DNA from: an uncultured Clostridium sp.
Lineage (GTDB): Bacteria; Bacillota; Clostridia; Peptostreptococcales; Peptostreptococcaceae
NCBI GenBank assembly: GCA_900550335.1
Contig: URRU01000127.1
Location: 1 to 5,417 of the forward strand
DNA: 5,417 bases
Reading direction: 5' to 3'
The notes beneath the pieces were generated by a model. That model saw only the letters and a program-made list of their open reading frames with translations. It did no database searches and was not told the origin of the DNA. This document shows, one piece after another, positions 1 to 5,417 of this stretch. Every line of letters starts with the position of its first letter. Within the stretch, counting starts at the first letter, position 1. The translations under genes and the position numbers were made by a program.

Positions 1-1
1 G

Positions 2-71
2 TATAATTAAAAATAAGAATTAGAAGATTTATAATTCATGAAATTTTAGAAATTTTGTGAGAAAGTATAAA
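2..71 (+). promoter_or_regulatory. Candidate promoter elements upstream of nfnAB
   Basis: The leader is almost pure A/T and carries three -10-like hexamers: TATAAT at 2-7, TATAAT at 30-35 and TATAAA at 66-71. None has a convincing -35 at 16-18 bases. The best available partners are TTAAAA at 7-12 for the middle hexamer and a T-rich stretch at 44-49 for the last one. In DNA this AT-rich such hexamers occur by chance, so I claim only that the promoter probably lies here or just left of the window. There is no structured leader or riboswitch-like element before the gene. Confidence 0.3.
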
Positions 72-105
72 TTTTACTCTTTTAATAAAGATAGGAGAAT
101 GTGAT

Positions 106-2385
106 ATGAGTTTTAGAATAGTAAAAAAAGAACGCTTAACAGACAAAATTTTTGCAATGGAAATTGAAGCTCCTAGAGTTGCCAAGGCAGCTAACCCTGG
201 TCAGTTTATAATCATCAAAATAGATGAAAAGGGTGAACGTGTTCCTCTAACAATAGCTGACTATGATAAAGAAAAAGGTACAGTTAAAATAGTACTGCAG
301 ACTGTTGGTGCATCAACAATAAAACTTGCTGAGATTGAGGAAAACGATTTCGTCAATGACTTTGTTGGTCCTCTAGGAAATCCAAGTGAATTTATTTATG
401 AAGATATAGAAGAACTTAAAAAAGAAAATATCATATTCGTAGCCGGTGGTGTAGGAGCAGCTCCAGTTTATCCACAGGTTAAATGGTTAAAAGAACATGG
501 TATAGACTGTGATGTTATCATAGGTGCTAGATCTAAAGACCTTATAATATTAGAAGATGAAATGAAAAAAATAGCTAGAGATGTTTATGTGTCTACTGAC
601 GATGGCTCTTATGGATTTAACGGAAGAGTTACAGATTGTTTAAAAGATTTAATAGATAATAAAGGTAAAAAATACACTAGAGCAATAGTTATCGGTCCAA
701 TGATAATGATGAAATTTATGTGTATGCTTACTAAAGAACTTAATATACCAACTACAGTAAGTTTAAATACTATAATGGTTGATGGTACAGGTATGTGTGG
801 TGCATGTCGTGTTACTGTTGGTGATGAAGTTAAATTTGCTTGCTGTGATGGACCAGAATTTGACGGACATCTTGTAGATTTCGATGAAGCTATGAGAAGA
901 CAGACAATGTTCAAAACTCCTGAAGGTAGAGCTATATTAAAAATAGAAGAAGGAGATACTCACAGCCATGGTGGATGTGGATGTCAGGAAGATAAGAAAA
1001 AATCAATAAGAGTTCCAGTAAGAGAACAGGATCCAAAAGAAAGAGCTAAAAACTTTGAAGAAGTTTGTTTAGGATATAATAAAGAAGAAGCAATGAGAGA
1101 AGCTGAGAGATGTCTAAACTGTAAGAATCCTAGATGTGTTAAGGGATGTCCAGTAAAAATAAACATACCAGCATTTATATCTAAAGTTAAAGATGGAGAT
1201 ATAGAAGGTGCTGCAAAAGTAATATCTATATCAAGCTCACTTCCATCTGTTTGTGGTCGTGTATGTCCACAGGAAAGCCAGTGTGAAGGTCAGTGTATAG
1301 TTGGTATAAAAAATGACCCATTAGCAATAGGTAAACTAGAAAGATTTGTTGGGGACTGGTCTAGAGAAAATGGAGTTAGCTTTGGGGTAGAAGAAGAATC
1401 AAACGGAATAAAAGTTGCAGTAGTAGGTAGTGGACCTTCAGGTCTTGCTTGTGCTGGAGACTTAGCTAAAAAAGGATACGATGTTACAATATTTGAAGCA
1501 TTCCATGAAGCTGGTGGAGTTTTAACTTATGGAATACCAGAATTCAGACTTCCAAAACAGAAAGTTGTTCAGTCAGAAATAAACAATATCAAAAAATTAG
1601 GTGTTAAAATAGAAACTAACGTTGTTATAGGTAGAACTATAACAGTAGATGAATTAATAGAAAATGAAGGATTTGAAGCTATATTCATAGGTTCAGGAGC
1701 AGGACTTCCAACATTTATGGGAATACCAGGAGAAAATGCAAATGGTGTTCTTTCTGCAAATGAATACTTAACAAGAGTAAACTTAATGAAAGCTTATGAC
1801 GATTCTTATGACACTCCTATAAATATAGGAAAGAAAGCTGCTATAGTTGGTGGAGGAAACGTTGCAATGGATGCGGCTAGAACTGCACTTAGATTAGGCT
1901 CAGAAGCTTCTATAGTATATAGAAGAAGTGATAAAGAACTTCCAGCAAGAGCAGAAGAAGTACATCATGCTAAAGAAGAAGGAATAATCTTCCATACATT
2001 AACTAATCCAAAAGAAATATTAGTAAATGAAGATGGTTCTATAAGAGGTATGATATGCGTTAAGATGGAACTAGGTGAACCTGATGAATCAGGAAGAAGA
2101 AGACCTATAGAAATACCAGGTTCTGAGTTTGAAATGGAAGCAGATACAGTTATAATGGCGCTTGGAACAAGACCAAATCCATTAATATCTTCAACAACTA
2201 AAGGACTAGATGTAAATAGAAAGAAATGTATAGTAGTTAATGAAGACGAACAAACTTCTAAAGAAGGTGTATATGCAGGAGGAGATGCTGTAACAGGTGC
2301 TGCGACAGTAATATCTGCTATGGGTGCTGGAAAAACAGCAGCAGCTTCTATAGATAAATATTTAAAAGAAAAACATTCAAAATAA
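106..2385 (+). CDS. nfnAB: Fused NfnAB-type NADH-dependent ferredoxin:NADP+ oxidoreductase (SudB-SudA / DHOD electron-transfer subunit plus glutamate synthase small-subunit-like)
   Basis: This is a 759-residue cytoplasmic iron-sulfur flavoprotein that appears to carry both Nfn subunits. Residues 1-280 resemble NfnA/PyrK: FAD motif RVPLTI (45-50), NAD(H) motif AGGVGAAP (113-120), and a [2Fe-2S] site with C231, C234 and C246. D226 is a candidate for the Asp ligand reported in Thermotoga NfnA. Residues 281-300 form a His/Cys-rich linker. Residues 301-759 resemble NfnB: Cys groups 336/339/344/348 and 383/387/393/397 for two [4Fe-4S] clusters, FAD Rossmann GSGPSG (441-446), NADPH motif GGGNVA (582-587), and C-terminal FAD motif YAGGDA (723-728). 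Separate NfnA and NfnB are about 280 and 465 residues, so both halves are full length. Known Nfn couples NADH and reduced ferredoxin to NADP+ reduction by flavin bifurcation. ATG 106 is preceded by AGGAG at 93-97. The gene is monocistronic, with its own terminator. A role in sulfide- or polysulfide-linked electron transfer is the main alternative. Confidence 0.9.
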   Translation: MSFRIVKKERLTDKIFAMEIEAPRVAKAANPGQFIIIKIDEKGERVPLTIADYDKEKGTVKIVLQTVGASTIKLAEIEENDFVNDFVGPLGNPSEFIYEDIEELKKENIIFVAGGVGAAPVYPQVKWLKEHGIDCDVIIGARSKDLIILEDEMKKIARDVYVSTDDGSYGFNGRVTDCLKDLIDNKGKKYTRAIVIGPMIMMKFMCMLTKELNIPTTVSLNTIMVDGTGMCGACRVTVGDEVKFACCDGPEFDGHLVDFDEAMRRQTMFKTPEGRAILKIEEGDTHSHGGCGCQEDKKKSIRVPVREQDPKERAKNFEEVCLGYNKEEAMREAERCLNCKNPRCVKGCPVKINIPAFISKVKDGDIEGAAKVISISSSLPSVCGRVCPQESQCEGQCIVGIKNDPLAIGKLERFVGDWSRENGVSFGVEEESNGIKVAVVGSGPSGLACAGDLAKKGYDVTIFEAFHEAGGVLTYGIPEFRLPKQKVVQSEINNIKKLGVKIETNVVIGRTITVDELIENEGFEAIFIGSGAGLPTFMGIPGENANGVLSANEYLTRVNLMKAYDDSYDTPINIGKKAAIVGGGNVAMDAARTALRLGSEASIVYRRSDKELPARAEEVHHAKEEGIIFHTLTNPKEILVNEDGSIRGMICVKMELGEPDESGRRRPIEIPGSEFEMEADTVIMALGTRPNPLISSTTKGLDVNRKKCIVVNEDEQTSKEGVYAGGDAVTGAATVISAMGAGKTAAASIDKYLKEKHSK

Positions 2386-2430
2386 TTATTTAGTATATAC
2401 ATATGAAATTGATAAAAATTTAATATCATA

Positions 2431-2470
2431 AAAAATACAGTGGCTAGACATTTGGCCACTGTATTTTTTT
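2431..2470 (+). terminator. Intrinsic terminator of nfnAB
   Basis: The arms 2431-2446 and 2453-2468 pair over 16 bp (one G-U) around the six-base loop GACATT. The GC-containing core is CAGTGGC/GCCACTG. The 3' arm runs into seven T residues (2464-2470). It begins 45 bases after the nfnAB stop codon. The 5' arm starts with an A run, so it could also stop minus-strand transcription, but no minus-strand gene arrives from the right here. Confidence 0.93.
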
Positions 2471-2490
2471 GAAAATTTTATTTAGAGAGC

Positions 2491-2519
2491 TTTAACTTTT
2501 GCTACAAAAGAACTATAAT
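2491..2519 (+). promoter_or_regulatory. Candidate sigma-A promoter for the marR gene
   Basis: A perfect -10 hexamer TATAAT (2514-2519) lies 17 bases after TTTAAC (2491-2496), which matches the -35 consensus at only three positions. It sits just after the nfnAB terminator and would give an mRNA leader of about 200 bases before the MarR start. A second, weaker possibility is TTGACT at 2672-2677, close to the gene, which lacks a good -10. The 2386-2727 gap has no credible ORF. Besides these elements it holds a Rex-like site, a short palindrome at 2602-2610 and a weak 7-bp hairpin (2616-2622 with 2634-2640). Confidence 0.5.
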
Positions 2520-2561
2520 AGAAAAGGAGATAATTGTAATAAAATCATCAAATAATAAACA

Positions 2562-2579
2562 TTGTTAATTGGTTAAAAA
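2562..2579 (+). promoter_or_regulatory. Candidate Rex (NADH/NAD+ redox repressor) operator
   Basis: The bases fit the clostridial Rex consensus TTGTTAANNNNTTAACAA at 13 of its 14 specified positions: the left half TTGTTAA (2562-2568) is exact, the spacer TTGG has the right length of four, and the right half TTAAAAA differs from TTAACAA by one base. The site lies about 43 bases downstream of the candidate -10 at 2514-2519. Bound there, a repressor could act as a roadblock to marR transcription. The motif is largely A/T, so chance in AT-rich DNA remains possible. Confidence 0.45.
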
Positions 2580-2711
2580 TTTAAAAAAATAAATACAAAA
2601 ATTGTTACAAAATCTTTACTTTTTTTAAATTTTAAGGTAAGCTAAATTTAGGGATATATGGTTACATCACTTTGACTATAACTGACTTAAATTGATTAAA
2701 AGTTTTTCGAT

Positions 2712-2721
2712 AAGGAAGGAG
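2712..2721 (+). promoter_or_regulatory. Ribosome binding site that fixes the marR start
   Basis: AAGGAAGGAG ends six bases before ATG 2728, giving a strong Shine-Dalgarno match at ideal spacing. The same frame is open back to TTG 2692, but that codon has no purine-rich site upstream and would put this Shine-Dalgarno inside the coding region. ATG 2728 is therefore the start. Confidence 0.88.
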
Positions 2722-2727
2722 AGAACT

Positions 2728-3189
2728 ATGTTAAAAAAAGAAGATGTTATAAGATATTCAGCAGGAATCCACTTCTCTCAGGAGAGATTATTTAATGCTT
2801 TTTTAAGAGAAAAAGGAATAAAAAATATATCTATATCTAAATTCAGAGTTCTTGAAGTATTATGGAAGAATAAAGAAGAAGGAATCGTTTTCAGTGGAAT
2901 ATGCCAGGAAACAGATCTTGCAAAATCAACAGTTTCAATAATGCTTTCAAATATGGAAGAACAAGGGCTTATATATAGAGTAGCTCAGGGAACAGATATT
3001 CAGAATGTATTATTCTATCCAACAGAAGAAGGATGCAAATACAAAAATGAATACTATGAAATAATGGACAAAATATACGAAATCATATACGAAGGTGTAA
3101 GTGAAGAAGAAAAAGAAGTATATGAAAAAGTATTAACAACAATAACTGAAAACTATAAAAAGAGAATATATAAGAAAAAAAGAAAATAG
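2728..3189 (+). CDS. MarR-family winged-helix transcriptional regulator
   Basis: The 153-residue product has the usual MarR length and layout. An N-terminal dimerisation helix (about 5-29) is followed by the winged helix-turn-helix: ISKFRVLEVLW (36-46), the GICQETDLAKSTVS segment (57-70) leading into the recognition helix (about 64-79, LAKSTVSIMLSNMEEQGL), and a beta wing (about 83-99, ending in FYPTEEG). C-terminal helices (about 103-144) complete the dimer interface, and the last ten residues are very lysine/arginine rich. MarR proteins bind palindromic operators as dimers and usually repress their own or neighbouring genes until a ligand or oxidant binds. Here the upstream neighbour has its own terminator and the downstream gene converges, so no target is implied by operon structure; autoregulation is likely but inferred. 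Two cysteines (C59, C103) are present, but neither matches a redox-sensing site I can name. Confidence 0.85.
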   Translation: MLKKEDVIRYSAGIHFSQERLFNAFLREKGIKNISISKFRVLEVLWKNKEEGIVFSGICQETDLAKSTVSIMLSNMEEQGLIYRVAQGTDIQNVLFYPTEEGCKYKNEYYEIMDKIYEIIYEGVSEEEKEVYEKVLTTITENYKKRIYKKKRK

Positions 3190-3224
3190 TTTACTTTTAT
3201 TAAAGAAATATAAATATTAAAAAA

Positions 3225-3253
3225 TTGACTCAAGGTGTAGAACTAGGTTTTAT
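3225..3253 (+). promoter_or_regulatory. Weak promoter-like pair in the marR-pepX gap
   Basis: TTGACT (3225-3230, five of six -35 bases) is followed after 17 bases by TTTTAT (3248-3253, four of six -10 bases). An alternative -10, TATGTT at 3251-3256, has a 20-base spacer. If it is used, a transcript starting near 3260 would run to the terminator at 3408-3438 with no coding sequence in between. Confidence 0.25.
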
Positions 3254-3259
3254 GTTTTG

Positions 3260-3438
3260 GAAAACTGAATAAAGTAAATTTAAGCAGAAAAAGAATAGGA
3301 TTACTTAGGTCAGAGAATCGAAGGTGACTAACTGGAAGATAACTGAGTAGGGTAATATTGTTTTATTATTTGAATAGAAAATAGATTGATAGAACTTGTA
3401 TATTACAAAAAAACCAGTACATTATGTACTGGTTTTTT
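3260..3438 (+). ncRNA. Possible small RNA or structured marR 3' UTR
   Basis: About 180 bases between the marR stop and the convergent terminator hold no credible ORF but do hold complementary segments. 3305-3312 (TTAGGTCA) pairs with 3325-3331 (TGACTAA) with one bulged G. ATTAC 3300-3304 can close a larger domain with GTAAT 3352-3356. The same GTAAT, as GTAATAT 3352-3358, can instead pair over seven bases with ATATTAC 3400-3406. I do not recognise an RNA family. The stretch 3300-3356 is visibly less A/T-rich than its flanks, which is mild support for function. It may simply be untranslated tail. Confidence 0.25.
3408..3438. terminator. Bidirectional intrinsic terminator between marR and pepX
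   Basis: A perfect 13-bp stem (3408-3420 with 3426-3438) closes the five-base loop ATTAT. The core is ACCAGTAC/GTACTGGT. On the plus strand the 3' arm ends in six T residues (3433-3438). On the minus strand the flanking A run (3407-3413) gives seven U residues. It lies 20 bases beyond the pepX stop codon and serves the converging marR and pepX transcripts. Confidence 0.93.
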
Positions 3439-3458
3439 ATTATGTCTTTTATTATGTC
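3435..3458. repeat. Perfect 12-bp tandem duplication next to the pepX stop
   Basis: TTTTATTATGTC occurs twice head to tail (3435-3446 and 3447-3458). The second copy abuts the pepX stop codon (complement of 3459-3461), and the first overlaps the T run of the bidirectional terminator. It looks like a recent slippage duplication in the pepX 3' UTR that moved the stop codon 12 bases away from the terminator. Confidence 0.9.
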
Positions 3459-5417
3459 TTATTCTATAGTTACTTTTATGTTGTTTATTTCTTCTGTTAC
3501 AGGAAGTGTTGCATTTACAGAAGCATTGTCTATTTCAACTGAATAAGTTTTGTGTATTAAGCAGTTTACAGGGTCTTCTGTTGTTATAACAAGTGCAAGT
3601 CTATGACCAGGTTTGAAAGTATATCTATTTGGAGTTATATATATATTGTACTCATGGTATTCACCTTTTTTAAGTTCTATACTATTTACCGAAGTTTCTG
3701 GTTCATACCCAGCTTCTGGATTGCAAAGGTCAGCATATGCACGACCTACTATACAGTAGTTTTTATTTGAAGTTTCATATTCGCAAAGATTAAAAGCTGG
3801 TAAATCTCCACCATTTATTACTCCACCTTCTTTAACAGTTACAACAGGTATTACATTTCTTTCTGGATCTACAGCCTGTATAGAATCGAATTTTTCATCG
3901 CATATATCGTATAACATAGCAACTAACTTAACATCGTCCATTCTTCCAGTAAATTTAGAATTTCCAAGTTTCATAGTTAAAGAGTCTGCATTGTTTACAT
4001 TTTCTGGATTGAAGTCATTTTCTATGTCTCCATCTTTTAATGCAGCTTTTAGATTTAAGTGAACAGTTCCCTGTAGAGTAAATTCTTTATCAAGAGGAGC
4101 TGTTACAAAACGTTTATTCATATTTGACGATTTTGAACTCATAGATTCGTCAAAGTTTTTAGCACATATATCTGCTTTTTCCCAGTCAGAATCTATTACA
4201 GATACACCTGATTCCGAACTTTCTAGTTTCATAGAGAATGCAGTTTCCCAAGAATCGCAAGTTTCCCATTTGTTCTGGTCGTAGTTTGTCTGAGCTAAAA
4301 CTTCTGGCATTTCTTCAACAGAATTATCTATATCATATAGATAGTGAGTTATCCATTTATTTACTATATCATCATAAAAGTTTCCGTCTATAAGTATTCC
4401 ATATTTTCTACTTGGTAGAGTAGGAGTTATATGTGGTCCCTGATGAAGTATTGTTTTTACAGTCTGTCCAGATTTTTTATATGCTTTGTACATCATTTCA
4501 AAATGTTTTGTAAAGACATTTTCGTCTCTTAAACCTTGAACTATTAACGCACTACATTTTATTTTATCGTAATTTAGGCGATAGTTTCCAGCTCCCCAAA
4601 ATTCTTCGTTATAGTCAGAACCACAACTTAACTGCTGAAGGCTAAGCTCGTGGTGGAATGCAGATATATCATCTAATTCTTTTTCAGATAAAGTTTCATC
4701 ATGATATCTACTTGAGCAATAATAAGCAAGGAAACTATTTAATGCTTCCTGTGGCCAATAACGCTGAGAACCCTGCATATTCTGCTGGCTATACCAGTCA
4801 GCTATACCAGCAACTGGAACTATTGTTTTAAGCCCTTCAACACCTGTTGTTGCAACAGCAAAAGGCATAGTTCCTGTATAAGATATTCCTGTCATTGCTA
4901 CATTTCCATTTGCCCAATCGGCTTTTGTTTCTATTGTACCTTCTCTATCTGCATAAGCAACACGGTCTCCATGAAGCCATTCGATGATAGATTTGAAAGC
5001 ATCTCTTTCAAATTCTGAACCAACAAAGTTGAATCCATCAGAACCAAGAGATCCAAATCCACCACTTGTTATTACAGCAAAACCGCGAACAAGGTAGTAG
5101 TTGAAGTTTTCAAGGTTAGAATATCCCATCTTGCCTTTACTTCCCTTATCTTCATAGTACCAATCAGATGCATTTGATTTTAGAGCAAGATCCATAGCAC
5201 TTATAGAGCCTGTAGGTATACGTGCAGGAACTTCTTTTTTAAGATCTTCAAAGTCAAATTTTCTATATTCTTTTTCTGCAACTTCTTTCATATGGTCGTA
5301 TGCGTCTGTGTTTATACCTGTACAGTATGGACTAGCTTCAAATAAAGATGCTGCTTTGTAGTTTCCTTCAACAGCACTTCTTGGGACCTGTATAAAAGTT
5401 TTTATAAGATCTCTTTT
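3459..5417 (-). CDS. pepX: Xaa-Pro dipeptidyl-peptidase (peptidase family S15), 5' end beyond the window
   Basis: 652 residues are visible and the frame is still open at base 5417, so the N-terminus is missing. The Met codon at 5289-5291 is internal: the 42 codons before it match PepX, including ASPYCTGIN near 5306-5332. The alpha/beta-hydrolase core carries the serine nucleophile in GISYTG (Ser codon 4881-4883), Asp in GLRDENV (4524-4526) and His in HQGPH (4431-4433). Spacings of 119 and 31 residues nearly equal those in lactococcal PepX. WANGNVAMTG and ATTGVEGL around the nucleophile are diagnostic. The last 250 or so residues form the C-terminal jelly-roll domain of S15 enzymes. The enzyme cleaves X-Pro dipeptides from peptide N-termini, opening proline-rich peptides to other peptidases. 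Location cannot be judged, since any signal peptide would be outside the window. The gene converges on marR and ends at the shared terminator. A related S15 acylase is possible but much less likely. Confidence 0.92.
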   Translation of the reverse strand, partial: KRDLIKTFIQVPRSAVEGNYKAASLFEASPYCTGINTDAYDHMKEVAEKEYRKFDFEDLKKEVPARIPTGSISAMDLALKSNASDWYYEDKGSKGKMGYSNLENFNYYLVRGFAVITSGGFGSLGSDGFNFVGSEFERDAFKSIIEWLHGDRVAYADREGTIETKADWANGNVAMTGISYTGTMPFAVATTGVEGLKTIVPVAGIADWYSQQNMQGSQRYWPQEALNSFLAYYCSSRYHDETLSEKELDDISAFHHELSLQQLSCGSDYNEEFWGAGNYRLNYDKIKCSALIVQGLRDENVFTKHFEMMYKAYKKSGQTVKTILHQGPHITPTLPSRKYGILIDGNFYDDIVNKWITHYLYDIDNSVEEMPEVLAQTNYDQNKWETCDSWETAFSMKLESSESGVSVIDSDWEKADICAKNFDESMSSKSSNMNKRFVTAPLDKEFTLQGTVHLNLKAALKDGDIENDFNPENVNNADSLTMKLGNSKFTGRMDDVKLVAMLYDICDEKFDSIQAVDPERNVIPVVTVKEGGVINGGDLPAFNLCEYETSNKNYCIVGRAYADLCNPEAGYEPETSVNSIELKKGEYHEYNIYITPNRYTFKPGHRLALVITTEDPVNCLIHKTYSVEIDNASVNATLPVTEEINNIKVTIE

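Noticed and set aside
55..72. TTGTGA at 55-60 as half of a Rex operator before nfnAB
   Set aside because: The expected second half (TCACAA-like) is absent at the right spacing.
609..914. Minus-strand ORF of 101 codons inside nfnAB
   Set aside because: It is fully antisense to the conserved FAD/[2Fe-2S] half, has no recognisable domain and no Shine-Dalgarno site; it is a codon-use shadow.
984..1166. Minus-strand ORF of 60 codons inside nfnAB
   Set aside because: It is antisense to the [4Fe-4S] cysteine region, with low-complexity composition and no independent support.
1965..2459. Minus-strand ORF of 164 codons over the nfnAB 3' end
   Set aside because: It starts with GTG inside the terminator hairpin and runs antisense to the conserved NADPH/FAD domains; no family resemblance.
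2524..2539. Shine-Dalgarno-like AAGGAG (2524-2529) ahead of TTG
   Set aside because: The TTG at 2534 is followed at once by TAA, and no ATG or GTG opens a frame nearby. The motif also overlaps the expected transcription start region of the candidate promoter.
2692..2727. TTG 2692 as an upstream start adding 12 residues to MarR
   Set aside because: No ribosome binding site precedes it, and the strong AAGGAAGGAG for ATG 2728 would lie inside it.
3320..3356. Resemblance of this stretch to the 3' part of 5S rRNA
   Set aside because: A few words such as CTGGA and GAGTAGG are shared, but the conserved 5' half of 5S rRNA is absent upstream and the end helix cannot form.
5289..5291. Met codon at 5289-5291 as the pepX start
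   Set aside because: The frame stays open to the window edge and the 42 preceding codons match PepX, so this Met is internal.
1..5417. Insertion sequences, CRISPR arrays, tRNA genes, phage or defence genes
   Set aside because: I saw no transposase, long terminal inverted repeats, regularly spaced repeats, cloverleaf or defence-associated domains on either strand.

Overview
This window looks like chromosomal DNA of a low-GC, anaerobic member of the Firmicutes (class Clostridia). Three things point that way: A/T-ending codons dominate, the Shine-Dalgarno sites are strong (AGGAG and GGAAGGAG), and the largest gene is a clostridial-type electron-bifurcating flavoprotein. The Peptostreptococcaceae would be a reasonable family, but that is inference. 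One feature is unusual for such AT-rich DNA: glutamine is coded almost entirely by CAG (29 of 32 codons in the three genes).

Layout. Bases 1-105 are an AT-rich leader with candidate promoter elements. Bases 106-2385 (+) encode one polypeptide that joins an NfnA/SudB-like FAD and [2Fe-2S] subunit to an NfnB/SudA-like subunit with two [4Fe-4S] motifs, FAD and NADPH sites. A strong intrinsic terminator follows at 2431-2470. The gap 2386-2727 then holds a candidate promoter (2491-2519), a near-consensus Rex-type redox operator (2562-2579) and a short inverted repeat, all ahead of a MarR-family regulator at 2728-3189 (+). The gap 3190-3458 has no credible ORF. It contains a weak promoter-like pair, several possible RNA stems and a bidirectional terminator (3408-3438), so a small RNA or structured 3' UTR is possible. 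The minus strand from 5417 to 3459 encodes most of an S15 Xaa-Pro dipeptidyl-peptidase (PepX); its N-terminus lies beyond the right edge.

How the genes relate. The three genes are separate transcription units: nfnAB is closed by its own terminator, and marR and pepX converge on a shared one. Nfn couples NADH, NADPH and ferredoxin pools. PepX releases X-Pro dipeptides from proline-rich peptides, which fits an amino-acid-fermenting lifestyle. The MarR target cannot be read from the sequence, but the Rex-like site upstream of it suggests redox input. I found no mobile element, CRISPR array, tRNA or rRNA gene, and no clear sign of an undescribed multi-gene system. The best leads are the fused Nfn with its His/Cys-rich linker, the Rex-like site, the possible RNA at 3225-3438 and the glutamine codon bias.
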